DNA of 54,908 bases from Peribacillus saganii (GCF_003429095.1 NZ_QVTE01000047.1:1-54908); one strand, 5' to 3'. Positions 20,469-34,345 are shown, counted from the first letter of the stretch. The notes: generated by a model from the letters alone, not told the origin. A program made the numbers and translations.

Positions 20469-21407
20469 ATGTCATTCGCATCAGAAACAAAAAAAGAGCT
20501 GACGACCTTGGAAGGGAAGGATTGCTGCGCGAAAGCCGAGTTATGCGCACTTATCCGAATGAACGGTTCCTTATCGTTTTCCAATCGGAAGCTTATCATT
20601 GATATACAGACAGAAAATGCGGCTATAGCCCGCCGGATCTATACGCTGTTAAAGAAGGTGTACCAAGTACAGGTCGAACTTCTTGTCCGAAAGAAAATGA
20701 AGCTAAAAAAGAATAATGTCTATATTGTCCGGTTATCATCAGAAGCCCAGAGAATTCTTGAAGACTTAGAGATTCTCGGAGCGGGTTTTGAAATACAGCA
20801 TACTATCTCAAATACCTTAGTGGGAAAAAAATGCTGCAAGCGGTCCTATTTAAGAGGTGCTTTCCTTGCAGGGGGATCGGTAAATAATCCGGAAACCTCG
20901 TCCTATCATTTGGAGATCTTTTCACTGTATAAGGAACACAATGATGAGCTTTGTGAACTGATGAATTCGTTTGGTTTAAAAGCGAAAACCCATGAGCGGA
21001 AAAAAGGGTACATAACGTATCTTAAGGAAGCCGAGAAAATAGCGGACTTTTTTAACCTGGTAGGTGCACATCAGGCGCTGTTGCGTTTCGAGGATGTGCG
21101 AATCGTCCGAGATATGCGTAATTCAGTCAACCGCCTTGTTAATTGTGAAACTGCTAACCTCAATAAAACGATTGGGGCTTCATTAAGGCAGGTAGAAAAT
21201 ATCCGTTTTATTGATCAGACAGTTGGCCTTAACGTCTTACCGGATAAGCTTCGTGAAATCGCGGAGCTCCGAGTGGCATTCCAGGATGTCACCCTTAAGG
21301 AATTGGGAGAAATGGTTTCTGGAGGCGCGGTCAGCAAGTCCGGCATCAATCATCGTTTGCGGAAGATCGATGAAATAGCAGAAAAGATGAGAGCAGGAGA
21401 ATCGTAG
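20469..21407 (+). CDS. whiA: DNA-binding protein WhiA
   Basis: A 312-residue protein combining an N-terminal LAGLIDADG homing-endonuclease-like fold (without catalytic activity) with a C-terminal helix-turn-helix. In Bacillus it influences cell division and chromosome segregation. The core [21 protein letters not shown] segment and the C-terminal [24 protein letters not shown] are visible. The frame opens at 20421 but GGAGG nine bases before the ATG at 20469 and the start [11 protein letters not shown] fix the beginning. Confidence 0.95.
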   Translation: MSFASETKKELTTLEGKDCCAKAELCALIRMNGSLSFSNRKLIIDIQTENAAIARRIYTLLKKVYQVQVELLVRKKMKLKKNNVYIVRLSSEAQRILEDLEILGAGFEIQHTISNTLVGKKCCKRSYLRGAFLAGGSVNNPETSSYHLEIFSLYKEHNDELCELMNSFGLKAKTHERKKGYITYLKEAEKIADFFNLVGAHQALLRFEDVRIVRDMRNSVNRLVNCETANLNKTIGASLRQVENIRFIDQTVGLNVLPDKLREIAELRVAFQDVTLKELGEMVSGGAVSKSGINHRLRKIDEIAEKMRAGES

Positions 21408-21444
21408 GATTAAGAAGCTAAAAGATGAAAGGAGAGGATAAAGT

Positions 21445-21702
21445 ATGGTGGAGAAACAGGTAGAGGTCCGGTTGAAATCTGGACTGCAGGCACGTCCCGC
21501 TGCACTGTTCGTTCAGGAGGCAAGCAGGTTCAGTTCAGAAGTTTTTCTTGAGAGAGACGGCAAAAAAGTAAATGCAAAAAGCATAATGGGCTTGATGAGC
21601 CTGGCTGTCAGTTCCGGTGCCAGCATCACACTGAGCGCTGAAGGAAGAGATGAAGAAGAAGCAGTTGAGGCTCTTGCTGCATTTATCGAGCAGGCAATAT
21701 AA
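21445..21702 (+). CDS. crh: Catabolite repression HPr-like protein Crh
   Basis: An HPr paralogue (85 aa) specific to Bacillus relatives. The HPr catalytic His15 is replaced by Gln15 (SGLQARPA), so it cannot serve sugar transport, while Ser46 in NAKSIMGLMSL is kept as the HprK target. Phospho-Crh is a CcpA co-repressor, and Crh binds methylglyoxal synthase. It is last in yvcI-rapZ-yvcK-whiA-crh, 37 nt after whiA, with a terminator immediately after. Confidence 0.96.
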   Translation: MVEKQVEVRLKSGLQARPAALFVQEASRFSSEVFLERDGKKVNAKSIMGLMSLAVSSGASITLSAEGRDEEEAVEALAAFIEQAI

Positions 21703-21706
21703 AAAA

Positions 21707-21729
21707 ACACCCGGCTGGGTGTTTTTTTT
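21707..21729 (+). terminator. Terminator after crh
   Basis: ACACCC GGCT GGGTGT stem-loop followed by eight T, just past the crh stop. Confidence 0.85.
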
Positions 21730-21754
21730 ATAAGAATATATCACACTTTTTTAC

Positions 21755-21961
21755 ATGTACAGATGTCTAGCTTCAGCGCTCAGCAACTTTTTTTCCGTAG
21801 GAAAATAAAGCCCCCGACGCACAGAACGTGCTAGTGCCTACGAAGAAAAAGGACGTGGCGATGCCGTTCTTCCTCTGCTAGGATGTGCTGGCGTCGACGT
21901 TTGACACAGGGCGCCAGCACTTAGTTGATGTTCCTCTGGTAGGGCGCCTGCGCTTTTCTTG
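21755..21961 (+). repeat. Interspersed intergenic repeat, full-length copy
   Basis: Runs from GTACAGATGTCTAGCTTCAG through CCGACGCACAGAACGTGC to GGGCGCCTGCGCTTTTCTTG, filling the convergent crh-clpP gap. Ends carry inverted AGCGC/GGGCGC blocks. Confidence 0.75.
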
Positions 21962-21963
21962 TA

Positions 21964-22578
21964 TTATTCCTTATCTTTCTTGGCAGCTGGATTATTCTCA
22001 TTGCGAGTAATAAGCTGATCGATCAATCCGTATTCTTTCGCTTTTTCAGCTGGCATGAAGTTATCGCGCTCTGTATCGCGTTCGATTACCTCTAGAGGCT
22101 GACCTGTACGTTCAGCGAGGATTTTGTTTAACTTATCACGCAAATACAGGATACGGCGAGCTGCGATTTCAATCTCAGTTGCCTGGCCTTGCGCACCGCC
22201 CAGCGGCTGGTGGATCATAACTTCTGAGTTAGGAAGGGCAAATCGTTTTCCTTTTTCACCCGCAGCCAGAAGGAATGCACCCATTGAAGCAGCCATACCA
22301 ATACAAACTGTAGACACCTTAGGTTTAATGAACTGCATTGTATCATAAATCGCCATACCGGCAGTTATGCTTCCGCCCGGGCTGTTGATATATAGCGTAA
22401 TATCCTTTTCCGGATTTTCTGCTTCAAGGAATAACAACTGGGCTACGATAGAGTTAGCCACATTATCGTCAATTCCGCTTCCAAGCATAATAATGCGGTC
22501 TTTCAGCAAGCGGGAATAAATGTCATATGCACGTTCCCCGCGGTTTGTCTGTTCAATAACTGTAGGAATTAAATTCAA
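21964..22578 (-). CDS. clpP: ATP-dependent Clp protease proteolytic subunit
   Basis: A serine peptidase forming the double-heptamer chamber used with ClpC, ClpX or ClpE. The triad is Ser98 (GMAASMG), His123 (MIHQPLGG) and Asp172 (ERDTERDNF). 204 residues. TTG start ([10 protein letters not shown]) after AAAGGAGGAG. A CtsR box overlaps its promoter, so induction by heat and protein damage is expected. Confidence 0.97.
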   Translation of the reverse strand: MNLIPTVIEQTNRGERAYDIYSRLLKDRIIMLGSGIDDNVANSIVAQLLFLEAENPEKDITLYINSPGGSITAGMAIYDTMQFIKPKVSTVCIGMAASMGAFLLAAGEKGKRFALPNSEVMIHQPLGGAQGQATEIEIAARRILYLRDKLNKILAERTGQPLEVIERDTERDNFMPAEKAKEYGLIDQLITRNENNPAAKKDKE

Positions 22579-22646
22579 GATATTCTCCTCCTTTTATAAG
22601 AGAGCAAATTTATGTATTCCTTGTAAGGGAATACTTAGTAATGATA

Positions 22647-22677
22647 ATAATACACCTTTTGGTCAATTTAGGTCAAA
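22647..22677 (-). promoter_or_regulatory. clpP promoter with CtsR operator
   Basis: GGTCAAT-TTA-GGTCAAA at 22661-22677 matches the CtsR heptad repeat (RGTCAAA-N3-RGTCAAA) at all but one base. On the minus strand TTGACC (22671-22676) and TATTAT (22647-22652) are spaced 18 bp, so CtsR would cover the -35 element. Confidence 0.8.
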
Positions 22678-22986
22678 CGAAAGGCATGCCGATAAAAATT
22701 ATTCGTTCGACAATTTGCAGACATATTTCGCTGCTATGTTACCGGATAAAACAATATGCTTTTCTATTCACAAGGTATGTAGATATAACCTTTAACCATA
22801 ATACCCATTGTTGGTCAAATTAAACATGGATTCTTAGCTTCATTTATTTTAAAATAAGTTAAGAAAGCAAGTCACTATCCAATTAGGATAAAATGTAATT
22901 TATGTTTAAGGGTTGCAAATATGAATGAATTGCAATATAATAATATTTGTCGGCTTAAGAAATTATTGAGTTGTAAATCTAATCAT

Positions 22987-23058
22987 GCCCTCGTGGTGCA
23001 ACGGATAGCACGTAAGATTCCGGTTCTTGAGATGTGGGTTCGATTCCTGCCGAGGGCG
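22987..23058 (+). tRNA. tRNA-Arg (anticodon CCG)
   Basis: A cloverleaf folds: acceptor GCCCTCG/CGAGGGC, D arm GTGC/GCAC, anticodon arm TAAGA-TTCCGGT-TCTTG giving anticodon CCG (reads CGG), T arm with loop TTCGATT. CCA is not encoded. It stands alone, followed by a terminator. Confidence 0.92.
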
Positions 23059-23069
23059 TACCAGTTATT

Positions 23070-23109
23070 AGTGTTTCTGCGATTTTAATTCGTGGGAACA
23101 CTTTTTTTA
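23070..23109 (+). terminator. Terminator after tRNA-Arg
   Basis: AGTGTTTC and GGAACACT form a stem around a long loop, followed by seven T. Confidence 0.7.
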
Positions 23110-23318
23110 TACTTATATTTAAAAGTGAAATGGAACGAAAAGTACCACGAAGTTCAAAGGTGTTTCTGTTATATAGTTAAGATGACCTTACCTATGAATC
23201 GGAGAAAACAATCACTGATGTCGCTTTAAACGAACGCACGAATCAATTTTCTGAAGAACCAGTAAATTTTATTCTTATTATCTGGATGAGTAGATTTTTG
23301 TAAATTTACATTCGAGCA

Positions 23319-23352
23319 AGAAAAAAAGGACCAGTTTCGGTCCTTATTTTTT
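23319..23352. terminator. Terminator of the PAS-STAS gene (both strands)
   Basis: AAGGACC/GGTCCTT stem flanked by an A run on the left (T run on the minus strand) and T on the right. Confidence 0.75.
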
Positions 23353-23367
23353 GTATTTAATATCCTG

Positions 23368-24144
23368 TTATTTTCCGCAGCGATCGGCTGTTAATTCCAC
23401 ACCCAGGGAATGGAGTGCGTCTTTTACAGTAGACATTGTTGGTGTGGAAGCCAAATCCATGTTTAAGCGTATGGCAACTATAGCTAACTCAGGTCTTAAC
23501 CCTGTTATGATAGAGTGAACACCAAGTAGAGATATTACGTTATTAATTCTAAAAAGGTAATCCGTTACAATTGTGTCTAATTTATAGATACCGGAAAAGT
23601 CTATGATTAAACATTCTACGTTTTGCTCCTGGACCTTAACTGGCACAATGTCCAAAAGCTTTCTTGCTCTATCTTCATCAATAGAACCCACCAGAGGAAG
23701 TACCGCAATCCCATGTAAAAGAGGAACTATAGTCGCAGACAGTTCATTTACTTCCTTTATGATTTCTTTATGCCTTTTTTCAGATTCTTTTCTTTCGGTT
23801 ATATCTCGCACATAGGTTTGAATAGCCTTTGTATCTTTCATTAGTACAGGGTGGCAATATAATTCAACATCAACTGTTGTTCCGTCCATTCTATATATTG
23901 TTTCTTCAATAATCTCTGCTGGGTTTTCGTAAGCGGACTGTATTCTTTTTTTTATTGCCATCTTTGATGTTTCCTGGAATATATCTAAAGGACTAGCTCC
24001 GATAACCTCTGCTTTTTTTGCTTTGAAAAATACTTCAGCTGCGTGATTAATATAAATTATTTTAAAATCTGTGTGGATGATAAGCGGTTCAAGTGAATAT
24101 TCAATAATCTGCCGGTAATCAATATCTGAAATATTATCGTTCAC
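23368..24144 (-). CDS. PAS-STAS regulatory protein (RsbR/YtvA-like)
   Basis: 258 residues with an N-terminal PAS domain (about 10-120, ending in the common YVRDITERKESE linker), a short coiled helix, and a C-terminal STAS domain (about 135-250: PLVGSIDEDRARKLL, LIIDFSGIYKLDTIV, ITGLRPELA). STAS proteins of this type sit in stressosomes and feed the sigma-B pathway; the Thr of LDTIV aligns with a phosphorylated site in RsbR. The PAS lacks the GXNCRFLQ cysteine motif, so it is not a blue-light LOV sensor like YtvA. GGGAGTGA fits the GTG at 24144 better than the GTG at 24153. Ligand and target are unknown. Confidence 0.8.
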   Translation of the reverse strand: MNDNISDIDYRQIIEYSLEPLIIHTDFKIIYINHAAEVFFKAKKAEVIGASPLDIFQETSKMAIKKRIQSAYENPAEIIEETIYRMDGTTVDVELYCHPVLMKDTKAIQTYVRDITERKESEKRHKEIIKEVNELSATIVPLLHGIAVLPLVGSIDEDRARKLLDIVPVKVQEQNVECLIIDFSGIYKLDTIVTDYLFRINNVISLLGVHSIITGLRPELAIVAIRLNMDLASTPTMSTVKDALHSLGVELTADRCGK

Positions 24145-24522
24145 GAATTTCACTCCCTTGAAAAAAGGTTAAACCATATTATCGTTTTCATCAAGCTGCA
24201 TAATACTTATAGTTATACCCAATACCTAGTTTTGATTGAAGAAGATTTGTCATATAGGTTTTAGCCTTATTTAGGTTCTCGGGTTTGTTGTAGCCGTATA
24301 ATAATTAGTTTTAAAGCCTGAAAAGTAAAAAAAATAAATATTTGGCAAGTATATTTGTTTTTTTATTCATATTGGCTTCTTTATGGACCGATTGTTTAAA
24401 TTCTTATGAAAATAAAGGCCCACTTTCATTCCATTCATATAATAAAAAAAGTAAGCGATTCCATTTTCTTTCATTTCTCATTACGGTTAAATAATGTAAA
24501 ATAAAAATTGGGGGTGTGATGG
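24145..24522. other. Divergent intergenic region
   Basis: AT-rich gap between the PAS-STAS gene and sigL. It must hold both promoters, but I could not pick a convincing -35/-10 pair. No ORF of interest, repeat or RNA fold was recognised. Confidence 0.4.
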
Positions 24523-25842
24523 ATGAATATTAAAGCAGGCCTTTTTCAACAGCAATCGCTAAAGCTGGCCATGACACAGGAATTGAGTCAGGCAATTACG
24601 CTTTTACAATATTCAACACAAGAGCTCACTTCTTTTTTAGAGAGCAAATCAATGGAAAATCCCCTGATCGTAATTGATCATACAAGACAGCATTCTTATA
24701 ATCCGAGAATTAATAAACGAAAAACAGGGCAGGGAAGAGATCCGAAAGCCTGGATTGAACAAATCAGTGATGACCATGAGACACTTGAAAACTATTTAAT
24801 ATCGCAATTGAACTTTCAGCAGCTTTCAAAGATGCTGTTAAAGGCAGTCCAATATTTAATTCACAGCCTGGACGAGAACGGTTATCTTCGAATGGATTTA
24901 TCGGACATCGCAAAAGAAAAAAACTGGCCTGAGGAACTTGTGCATTCAGCTTTATCCATTCTACAGAGCCTCCAGCCTGCCGGAATTGGAGCCAGAAGTC
25001 TTCAGGAATGTTTGCTTATTCAGTTAAGGGGGAGCTGCTGGTATGAAGCCGCAGAGCAAATACTGTCCGGACATTTTATTTTATTTGCTGAAAAGAAATG
25101 GAAAGAGCTCTCCAAACAAACAGGCCTTTCGTTATTAGCCATCCAGGAAGTGTTTGATTTTATACAATCTCTAAATCCCCGTCCGGGTTCAGCCTTCGCT
25201 GCTGAAAAACCAGGATATATCGTTCCAGATGTTATTGTAGAATGTATAAATGGGGAATACTTGGTGGGAACCTACGACGCCACCGGGTCAAAGCTTACCC
25301 TTAACCAGGAATATTATCAGCAAATGAAAACACATAAAGATCAGCAAGTTAATCAATTTATCCAGGAAAAAATGCAGGAGTTTCAATGGATTGCCAGAAG
25401 CATTCAGCAGCGCAAGGAAACAATTGTTAAAGTAATGAGTAAAATCGTTGAAAAACAGCCTCATTGTTTTTCAAAAGGACTATCTCATTTAAAGCCAATG
25501 ACGATGAAAGAGATAGCAGAGGAGTTAGGGATCCATGAATCTACTGTGAGCCGTGCGGTCAAGGAAAAGTTTGTCCAGGCGCCGTTTGGCACAGTTGAGA
25601 TGAGGGCTTTTTTCTCAACTAATTTACAGACAGTCTCAGAGGACGACATATCTGTGCTCCAGGCTAAGAAAGAGCTTCAATCTGTAATCGATAACGAGGA
25701 CAAAACGAAACCCCTTTCTGACCAGGATATCTCTGAAATACTAAAAGGAAGATGCGGAATTGTGCTATCAAGAAGAACAGTTGCGAAATACCGTGACCAG
25801 CTTGGGATTCCGTCATCTTCCAAGCGGAAACGTTATAAGTAA
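24523..25842 (+). CDS. sigL: RNA polymerase sigma-54 factor (SigL)
   Basis: It directs RNA polymerase to -12/-24 promoters, which need an AAA+ activator; in Bacillus these serve levanase, arginine/ornithine, branched-chain and acetoin catabolism. The 439 residues show the Gln/Leu-rich activator-contact region (QSLKLAMTQELSQAITLLQY, about 10-30), the core-binding region, the HTH (MKEIAEELGIHESTVSRAV) and the RpoN box SRRTVAKYRDQLGI near the C-terminus. No sigma-54 activator is in the window. Confidence 0.96.
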   Translation: MNIKAGLFQQQSLKLAMTQELSQAITLLQYSTQELTSFLESKSMENPLIVIDHTRQHSYNPRINKRKTGQGRDPKAWIEQISDDHETLENYLISQLNFQQLSKMLLKAVQYLIHSLDENGYLRMDLSDIAKEKNWPEELVHSALSILQSLQPAGIGARSLQECLLIQLRGSCWYEAAEQILSGHFILFAEKKWKELSKQTGLSLLAIQEVFDFIQSLNPRPGSAFAAEKPGYIVPDVIVECINGEYLVGTYDATGSKLTLNQEYYQQMKTHKDQQVNQFIQEKMQEFQWIARSIQQRKETIVKVMSKIVEKQPHCFSKGLSHLKPMTMKEIAEELGIHESTVSRAVKEKFVQAPFGTVEMRAFFSTNLQTVSEDDISVLQAKKELQSVIDNEDKTKPLSDQDISEILKGRCGIVLSRRTVAKYRDQLGIPSSSKRKRYK

Positions 25843-25862
25843 AATAGTGATCACATCATAGA

Positions 25863-25905
25863 GGAAGGGCAGTTAAATGTTTAGTAAAAGCTGCCGCCTT
25901 TTTTG
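25863..25905 (+). terminator. Probable terminator after sigL
   Basis: GGGCAGTT and AGCTGCCGCC pair imperfectly around a long loop, followed by CTTTTTTG. Confidence 0.5.
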
Positions 25906-26022
25906 TATACAAACCTTAAATATTAGGATTTTAGTTTTCACTGATTAAAAAGTTGACTGCTTCACTGAGCGGGGATGTAAGCTGAAAGGAATCCGCTATT
26001 TTGGGAAAAGGACTGAACAGCA

Positions 26023-26247
26023 TTGGATGAATTAATATTATATACGAGAGAGAAATGCCCGTTATGCGATAAGGCGAAAGAACTCCTTGACGGGGAATTT
26101 TCGTTCAGGGAAGTGGATATACATAGCGATGATGCTCTTATCGAAAAATATGGGCTTATGATTCCTGTCCTAGAATACCGTGGTGAGGCAATCCAATACG
26201 GAAATCTGGATTTAAAGGATCTTCGGAACCGATTAATGGATGTATAA
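26023..26247 (+). CDS. Glutaredoxin-like thioredoxin-fold protein
   Basis: A 74-residue protein with an N-terminal redox pair in YTREKCPLCDKAKELL (Cys-Pro-Leu-Cys at about residues 11-14), and PVLEYRG corresponding to the cis-Pro loop of the thioredoxin fold (IPV). It resembles the DUF836/glutaredoxin-like family. The TTG start lies ten bases after AAAAGGA. It stands between sigL and cggR and probably has its own promoter. A redox role is inferred; the substrate is unknown. Confidence 0.8.
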   Translation: MDELILYTREKCPLCDKAKELLDGEFSFREVDIHSDDALIEKYGLMIPVLEYRGEAIQYGNLDLKDLRNRLMDV

Positions 26248-26252
26248 GGATA

Positions 26253-26264
26253 GAAACCGGTTTC
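26253..26264. promoter_or_regulatory. Possible CcpA cre-like palindrome
   Basis: GAAACCGGTTTC is a perfect 12-bp palindrome matching the cre core (GAAANCGNTTTC) but lacking the outer T/A. It lies 24 bp upstream of the cggR -35 element. Confidence 0.3.
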
Positions 26265-26287
26265 GAAAAAATTTAAAATCTTATTAG

Positions 26288-26316
26288 TTGAAGTACAATT
26301 TCATTCCTGTTAATAT
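26288..26316 (+). promoter_or_regulatory. cggR-gapA promoter
   Basis: TTGAAG (26288-26293), 17-bp spacer, TAATAT (26311-26316), upstream of the CggR operator. Confidence 0.6.
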
Positions 26317-26352
26317 ATGTGGTGTAGCAGGGGTGATTTTTTTTAGATATTG

Positions 26353-26389
26353 CGGGACATAATATGTCACAGTGGGACTAAAACAGTCC
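26353..26389 (+). promoter_or_regulatory. CggR operator
   Basis: CGGGAC-N6-TGTC-N4-TGGGAC-N6-AGTCC matches the tandem CggR site of B. subtilis gapA. It lies about 37 bp downstream of the -10, consistent with a roadblock type of repression relieved by fructose-1,6-bisphosphate. Confidence 0.85.
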
Positions 26390-26419
26390 AGCTACTCTAC
26401 ATATTAAGGAGAGTTGCTT

Positions 26420-27442
26420 GTGCGCTCGTTACTAGACATTCAACAGAGATTATTGCCTGACTTCTTAAATGTTATGCAAAAGCGTTACCATATTCTCCGT
26501 TATATCCGATCCATGCAGCCGGTTGGCCGCAGGAGCCTGGCGCTGAGCCTTAATCTTACTGAAAGAACGCTGCGCAGCGAGGTTGAGTTTCTAAAAGAAC
26601 AAAACCTGATTGAGGTATTCAGCTCAGGGATGCGTTTGTCTGCTGAAGGTGAGGATATCCTTCAGAAACTAGAGGGAATAATGAGAGAAGTAATGGGTAT
26701 AGACATAATGGAAAAGAAGCTGAGGGACATCCTCAATCTTAAAGAGGCAGTGATTGTTCCCGGCAATAGCGATGAGTCTCCATGGGTGAAAAGCGAACTT
26801 GGAAAAGCTGCAGCGGCCCGCATGAAAAGAGAGTGGCAAGGGGAAAATATCATAGCTGTGACTGGCGGTTCAACAATTGCAGAAGTTGCTAATATGCTTA
26901 CACCGGCAACGAACGGCCAAAACCTGCTGTTTGTGCCTGCCCGCGGCGGCTTGGGAGAAAATGTCCATAATCAGGCCAATACGATTGCGGCTCAAATGGC
27001 CCACAAAACGAATGCTTCCTATAAGGTTCTATATGTCCCTGACCAAGTAAGCGATGAAGCGTATCAATCCTTTTTAAAGGACCCGGGCATTAAAGAAGTA
27101 TTTTCGCTGATAAAACAGGCTAACATGGTGATTCATGGAATTGGCGACGCGATGAAAATGGCAGAAAGGCGAAAAACGCCCCTTGAAAATATAAAAATTA
27201 TCGAAGAGGGCCACGCGGTAGGAGAAGCTTTTGGTTACTATTTCAATGAAAATGGTGAAATTGTCTATAAAGTTCGGACAGTTGGCATCCAGCTAAACGA
27301 CCTGAAGCCTATTCAAAGTGTTATTGCTGTTGCCGGCGGAACCTCAAAGGCTAAAGCAATCAGTTCCTATATGAAAGCAACGCCTGCCTCGACCATTTTA
27401 ATTACCGATGAAGCGGCAGCAATTGAGTTAATAAAGGGGTAA
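26420..27442 (+). CDS. cggR: Central glycolytic genes regulator
   Basis: A SorC/DeoR-family repressor (340 aa) of the gapA-pgk-tpiA-pgm-eno operon. Fructose-1,6-bisphosphate is the inducer. The N-terminal winged HTH (RYIRSMQPVGRRSLALSLNLTERTLR region) is followed by a sugar-phosphate-binding domain with VTGGSTIAEVA, PARGGLGENVHNQANTIA and GIGDAMKMAERR. A TTG at 26414 is also in frame but sits right on AAGGAG; the GTG at 26420 has an 8-base spacing and is preferred. Autoregulated through the operator upstream. Confidence 0.95.
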   Translation: MRSLLDIQQRLLPDFLNVMQKRYHILRYIRSMQPVGRRSLALSLNLTERTLRSEVEFLKEQNLIEVFSSGMRLSAEGEDILQKLEGIMREVMGIDIMEKKLRDILNLKEAVIVPGNSDESPWVKSELGKAAAARMKREWQGENIIAVTGGSTIAEVANMLTPATNGQNLLFVPARGGLGENVHNQANTIAAQMAHKTNASYKVLYVPDQVSDEAYQSFLKDPGIKEVFSLIKQANMVIHGIGDAMKMAERRKTPLENIKIIEEGHAVGEAFGYYFNENGEIVYKVRTVGIQLNDLKPIQSVIAVAGGTSKAKAISSYMKATPASTILITDEAAAIELIKG

Positions 27443-27482
27443 TCCCCTTTTTAAATAAAAATATTATTTTCCGAATGATTAA

Positions 27483-28505
<1,023 letters not shown>

Positions 28506-28568
28506 AAATTATAGTAGAAAAACCGGATAATCAGTCATAAATTTACTAATATTAGACCTAGACAAATC

Positions 28569-28598
28569 TTGGTTATTCTGGCCGATTATGACTATAAT
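28569..28598 (+). promoter_or_regulatory. Possible internal promoter before pgk
   Basis: TTGGTT (28569-28574), 18 bp, TATAAT (28593-28598). An internal constitutive promoter for pgk-eno exists in B. subtilis; this is a fitting candidate. Confidence 0.45.
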
Positions 28599-28611
28599 GA
28601 AAAAGGGATAA

Positions 28612-28651
28612 AGGGGAGCGGGGATGTATGCCCTTCTCCTCTTTCTTACTT
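28612..28651 (+). other. Hairpin in the gapA-pgk gap
   Basis: AAAGGGGAGCGGGG faces CCCTTCTCCTCTTT to form an imperfect stem in the largest gap of the operon. It could limit read-through or stabilise the 3' end of a cggR-gapA transcript. Confidence 0.35.
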
Positions 28652-28708
28652 AATAAGCAACAAAGGGTTGAACATACAGTCCCTAATTAAAGAGGAGGTC
28701 CTTTGTCA

Positions 28709-29893
28709 ATGAATAAGAAGTCAATCAAGGATATCGATGTAAGTGGAAAGCGCGTGTTTTGCCGTGTGGATTTTAACGTTCCGATGGAAAATGGGAATGT
28801 AACAGATGATACACGCATCCGAGCAGCAATCCCAACTATTCAGTATCTTTCTGAAAGAGGAGCGAAAGTAATTCTGGCAAGCCATCTTGGCCGTCCTAAG
28901 GGAAAAGTTGTCGAGGAATTAAGGCTGACTCCTGTGGCTAAACGATTAAGCGAGCTGCTTAATAAAAATGTCGCGAAATCAAATGAGGCATATGGTGACA
29001 TCGCTAAAGCTGAGGTTGAAAAGCTGGATAATGGTGAAGTGTTGCTGCTGGAGAATGTTCGTTTTTATCCAGGCGAGGAGAAAAACGACCCTGAATTAGC
29101 CAAAGCTTTTGCTGAGCTTGCGGATGTATATGTAAATGATGCATTCGGTGCAGCTCACCGCGCCCATGCATCAACTGAGGGGATTGCAAAGCATCTTCCT
29201 GCGGTTTCAGGCCTTTTAATGGAAAAGGAACTGGATGTTCTGGGCAAAGCTTTGTCCAATCCAGAACGACCCTTTACCGCTATTATTGGCGGAGCGAAGG
29301 TAAAGGATAAAATCGGCGTAATTGAAAACCTTCTTGAAAAAGTGGATACCTTGATTATTGGCGGAGGACTTGCTTATACATTCGTTAAAGCACAAGGACA
29401 CGAAATTGGTAAATCACTTCTCGAGGAAGATAAGATTGAGCTTGCCCAATCCTTTATGGATAAAGCGAAAGAAAAAGGCGTGAAGTTCCTGACGCCGGTA
29501 GATGCAATCGTCGGCGATGATTTTTCTCCTAATGCAAATACCCGGGAAGTTGCTATCGATGCTATTCCATCAGACTGGGAAGCAATGGATATTGGGCCAA
29601 AAACGAGAGCCTTATATGCTGATGCCATTAAAAATTCTAAACTTGTTATCTGGAATGGACCAATGGGTGTTTTCGAATTTGACATATTTGCCGGGGGTAC
29701 AAAAGCGGTAGCAGAAGCACTCGCGGAATCAAAGGATACTTATAGTGTTATCGGCGGCGGAGATTCAGCAGCTGCGGTTGAAAAGTTCAACCTGGCTGAT
29801 AAAATGTCCCATATTTCAACTGGCGGCGGAGCTTCTCTTGAATTCATGGAAGGCAAGGAACTCCCTGGCGTAACAGCACTGAACGATAAATAA
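28709..29893 (+). CDS. pgk: Phosphoglycerate kinase
   Basis: It transfers phosphate from 1,3-bisphosphoglycerate to ADP. 394 residues: N-terminal substrate domain with [18 protein letters not shown] and DDAFG-like [14 protein letters not shown]-terminal nucleotide domain with [12 protein letters not shown] and [12 protein letters not shown]. The ATG at 28709 lies ten bases after AGAGGAGG; the TTG at 28703 is too close. Confidence 0.97.
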   Translation: MNKKSIKDIDVSGKRVFCRVDFNVPMENGNVTDDTRIRAAIPTIQYLSERGAKVILASHLGRPKGKVVEELRLTPVAKRLSELLNKNVAKSNEAYGDIAKAEVEKLDNGEVLLLENVRFYPGEEKNDPELAKAFAELADVYVNDAFGAAHRAHASTEGIAKHLPAVSGLLMEKELDVLGKALSNPERPFTAIIGGAKVKDKIGVIENLLEKVDTLIIGGGLAYTFVKAQGHEIGKSLLEEDKIELAQSFMDKAKEKGVKFLTPVDAIVGDDFSPNANTREVAIDAIPSDWEAMDIGPKTRALYADAIKNSKLVIWNGPMGVFEFDIFAGGTKAVAEALAESKDTYSVIGGGDSAAAVEKFNLADKMSHISTGGGASLEFMEGKELPGVTALNDK

Positions 29894-29906
29894 GTACTAA
29901 GTTTGA

Positions 29907-32241
<2,335 letters not shown>

Positions 32242-32252
32242 CTTTTCTATAA

Positions 32253-33563
<1,311 letters not shown>

Positions 33564-33570
33564 TTCATTG

Positions 33571-33606
33571 AAAAATCTGCCGTCAGACGTGATGGCAGAT
33601 TTTTTT
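33571..33606 (+). terminator. Glycolytic operon terminator
   Basis: AAAATCTGCC/GGCAGATTTT, 10-bp stem followed by T run. Confidence 0.88.
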
Positions 33607-33674
33607 ATTGGGAGCATAAACTAATGCTGATGTGAACATTAATTAATGCAATTACCTGCCCTATCAAATCTTCA

Positions 33675-33703
33675 TTGTAGTCTGGCCCTATATATGTTAC
33701 AGT
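33675..33703 (+). promoter_or_regulatory. Probable secG promoter
   Basis: TTGTAG (33675-33680), 17 bp, TACAGT (33698-33703) with a TG extension. Confidence 0.4.
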
Positions 33704-33740
33704 TAAAGTAATGTCTATTTGTTTCGGGAGGTGGAACTTC

Positions 33741-33974
33741 GTGCACACACTTTTGGTTACACTTTTAGTTATTGTTTGTATCGCACTTATTGTTGTGGTT
33801 TTGCTTCAGTCAGGAAAAAGCGCGGGGCTATCAGGTGCTATCTCTGGCGGTGCTGAGCAGCTTTTCGGCAAGCAAAAAGCTCGAGGCATCGATTTAGTGC
33901 TTCATCGCATCACAGTTGTTTTATCGGTTTTATTCTTCGTTTTAACATTGGCCGTAACATATTTAAACCTATAA
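33741..33974 (+). CDS. secG: Preprotein translocase subunit SecG
   Basis: A small membrane subunit of the SecYEG channel. 77 residues with two hydrophobic helices (about 2-20 and 52-73) flanking the conserved [20 protein letters not shown] loop. The frame opens at 33711, but GGGAGGTGG followed by GTG at 33741 is the start giving the usual length. Monocistronic, terminator after it. Confidence 0.94.
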   Translation: MHTLLVTLLVIVCIALIVVVLLQSGKSAGLSGAISGGAEQLFGKQKARGIDLVLHRITVVLSVLFFVLTLAVTYLNL

Positions 33975-34003
33975 TCCTGTTTTAGGATAAATAGATCAAG
34001 TAA

Positions 34004-34028
34004 AACCCGGCAGAGGCCGGGTTTTTTT
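34004..34028 (+). terminator. Terminator after secG
   Basis: AACCCGGC AGAG GCCGGGTT followed by T run. Confidence 0.88.
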
Positions 34029-34134
34029 ACATCTATTGAATGTTTTTCTCTCTCAATTACATATGGTTTTAACATTAATAAGAGAACAGATAACCACGAT
34101 TTAATTTATGAATTAATAAAGTATACTTTTTAAC

Positions 34135-34345
34135 AAGTACAGATGTCCAGCTTCAGTGCCCAGCAACCTTTTTTCGGAGGAAATTAAAGCCCCGACGCAC
34201 ACGACGTGATAGTGCCGGCGTCGCCAGAGGAAAAGGAATTCTTCGGCAGCGAAACATCGCACGAAACAAAGCGTCAGGATTGTGAGGACGTGGCGGGCTT
34301 AACTATCCTTCTTCTTACCAGGGCACTTGCTGTTTTTCTGTATGC
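34135..34345 (+). repeat. Interspersed intergenic repeat, full copy
   Basis: AGTACAGATGTCCAGCTTCAG to AGGGCACTTGCTGTTTTTCTG with CCCCGACGCACACGACGTG inside; closest to the 17.7-kb copy in its centre. The rest of the secG-est gap (34346-34493) is AT-rich with no feature seen. Confidence 0.75.

Noticed and set aside
24340..24400. TTGGCAAGTATATTTG as a sigma-54 promoter before sigL
   Set aside because: The -12 GC is missing at the required spacing.
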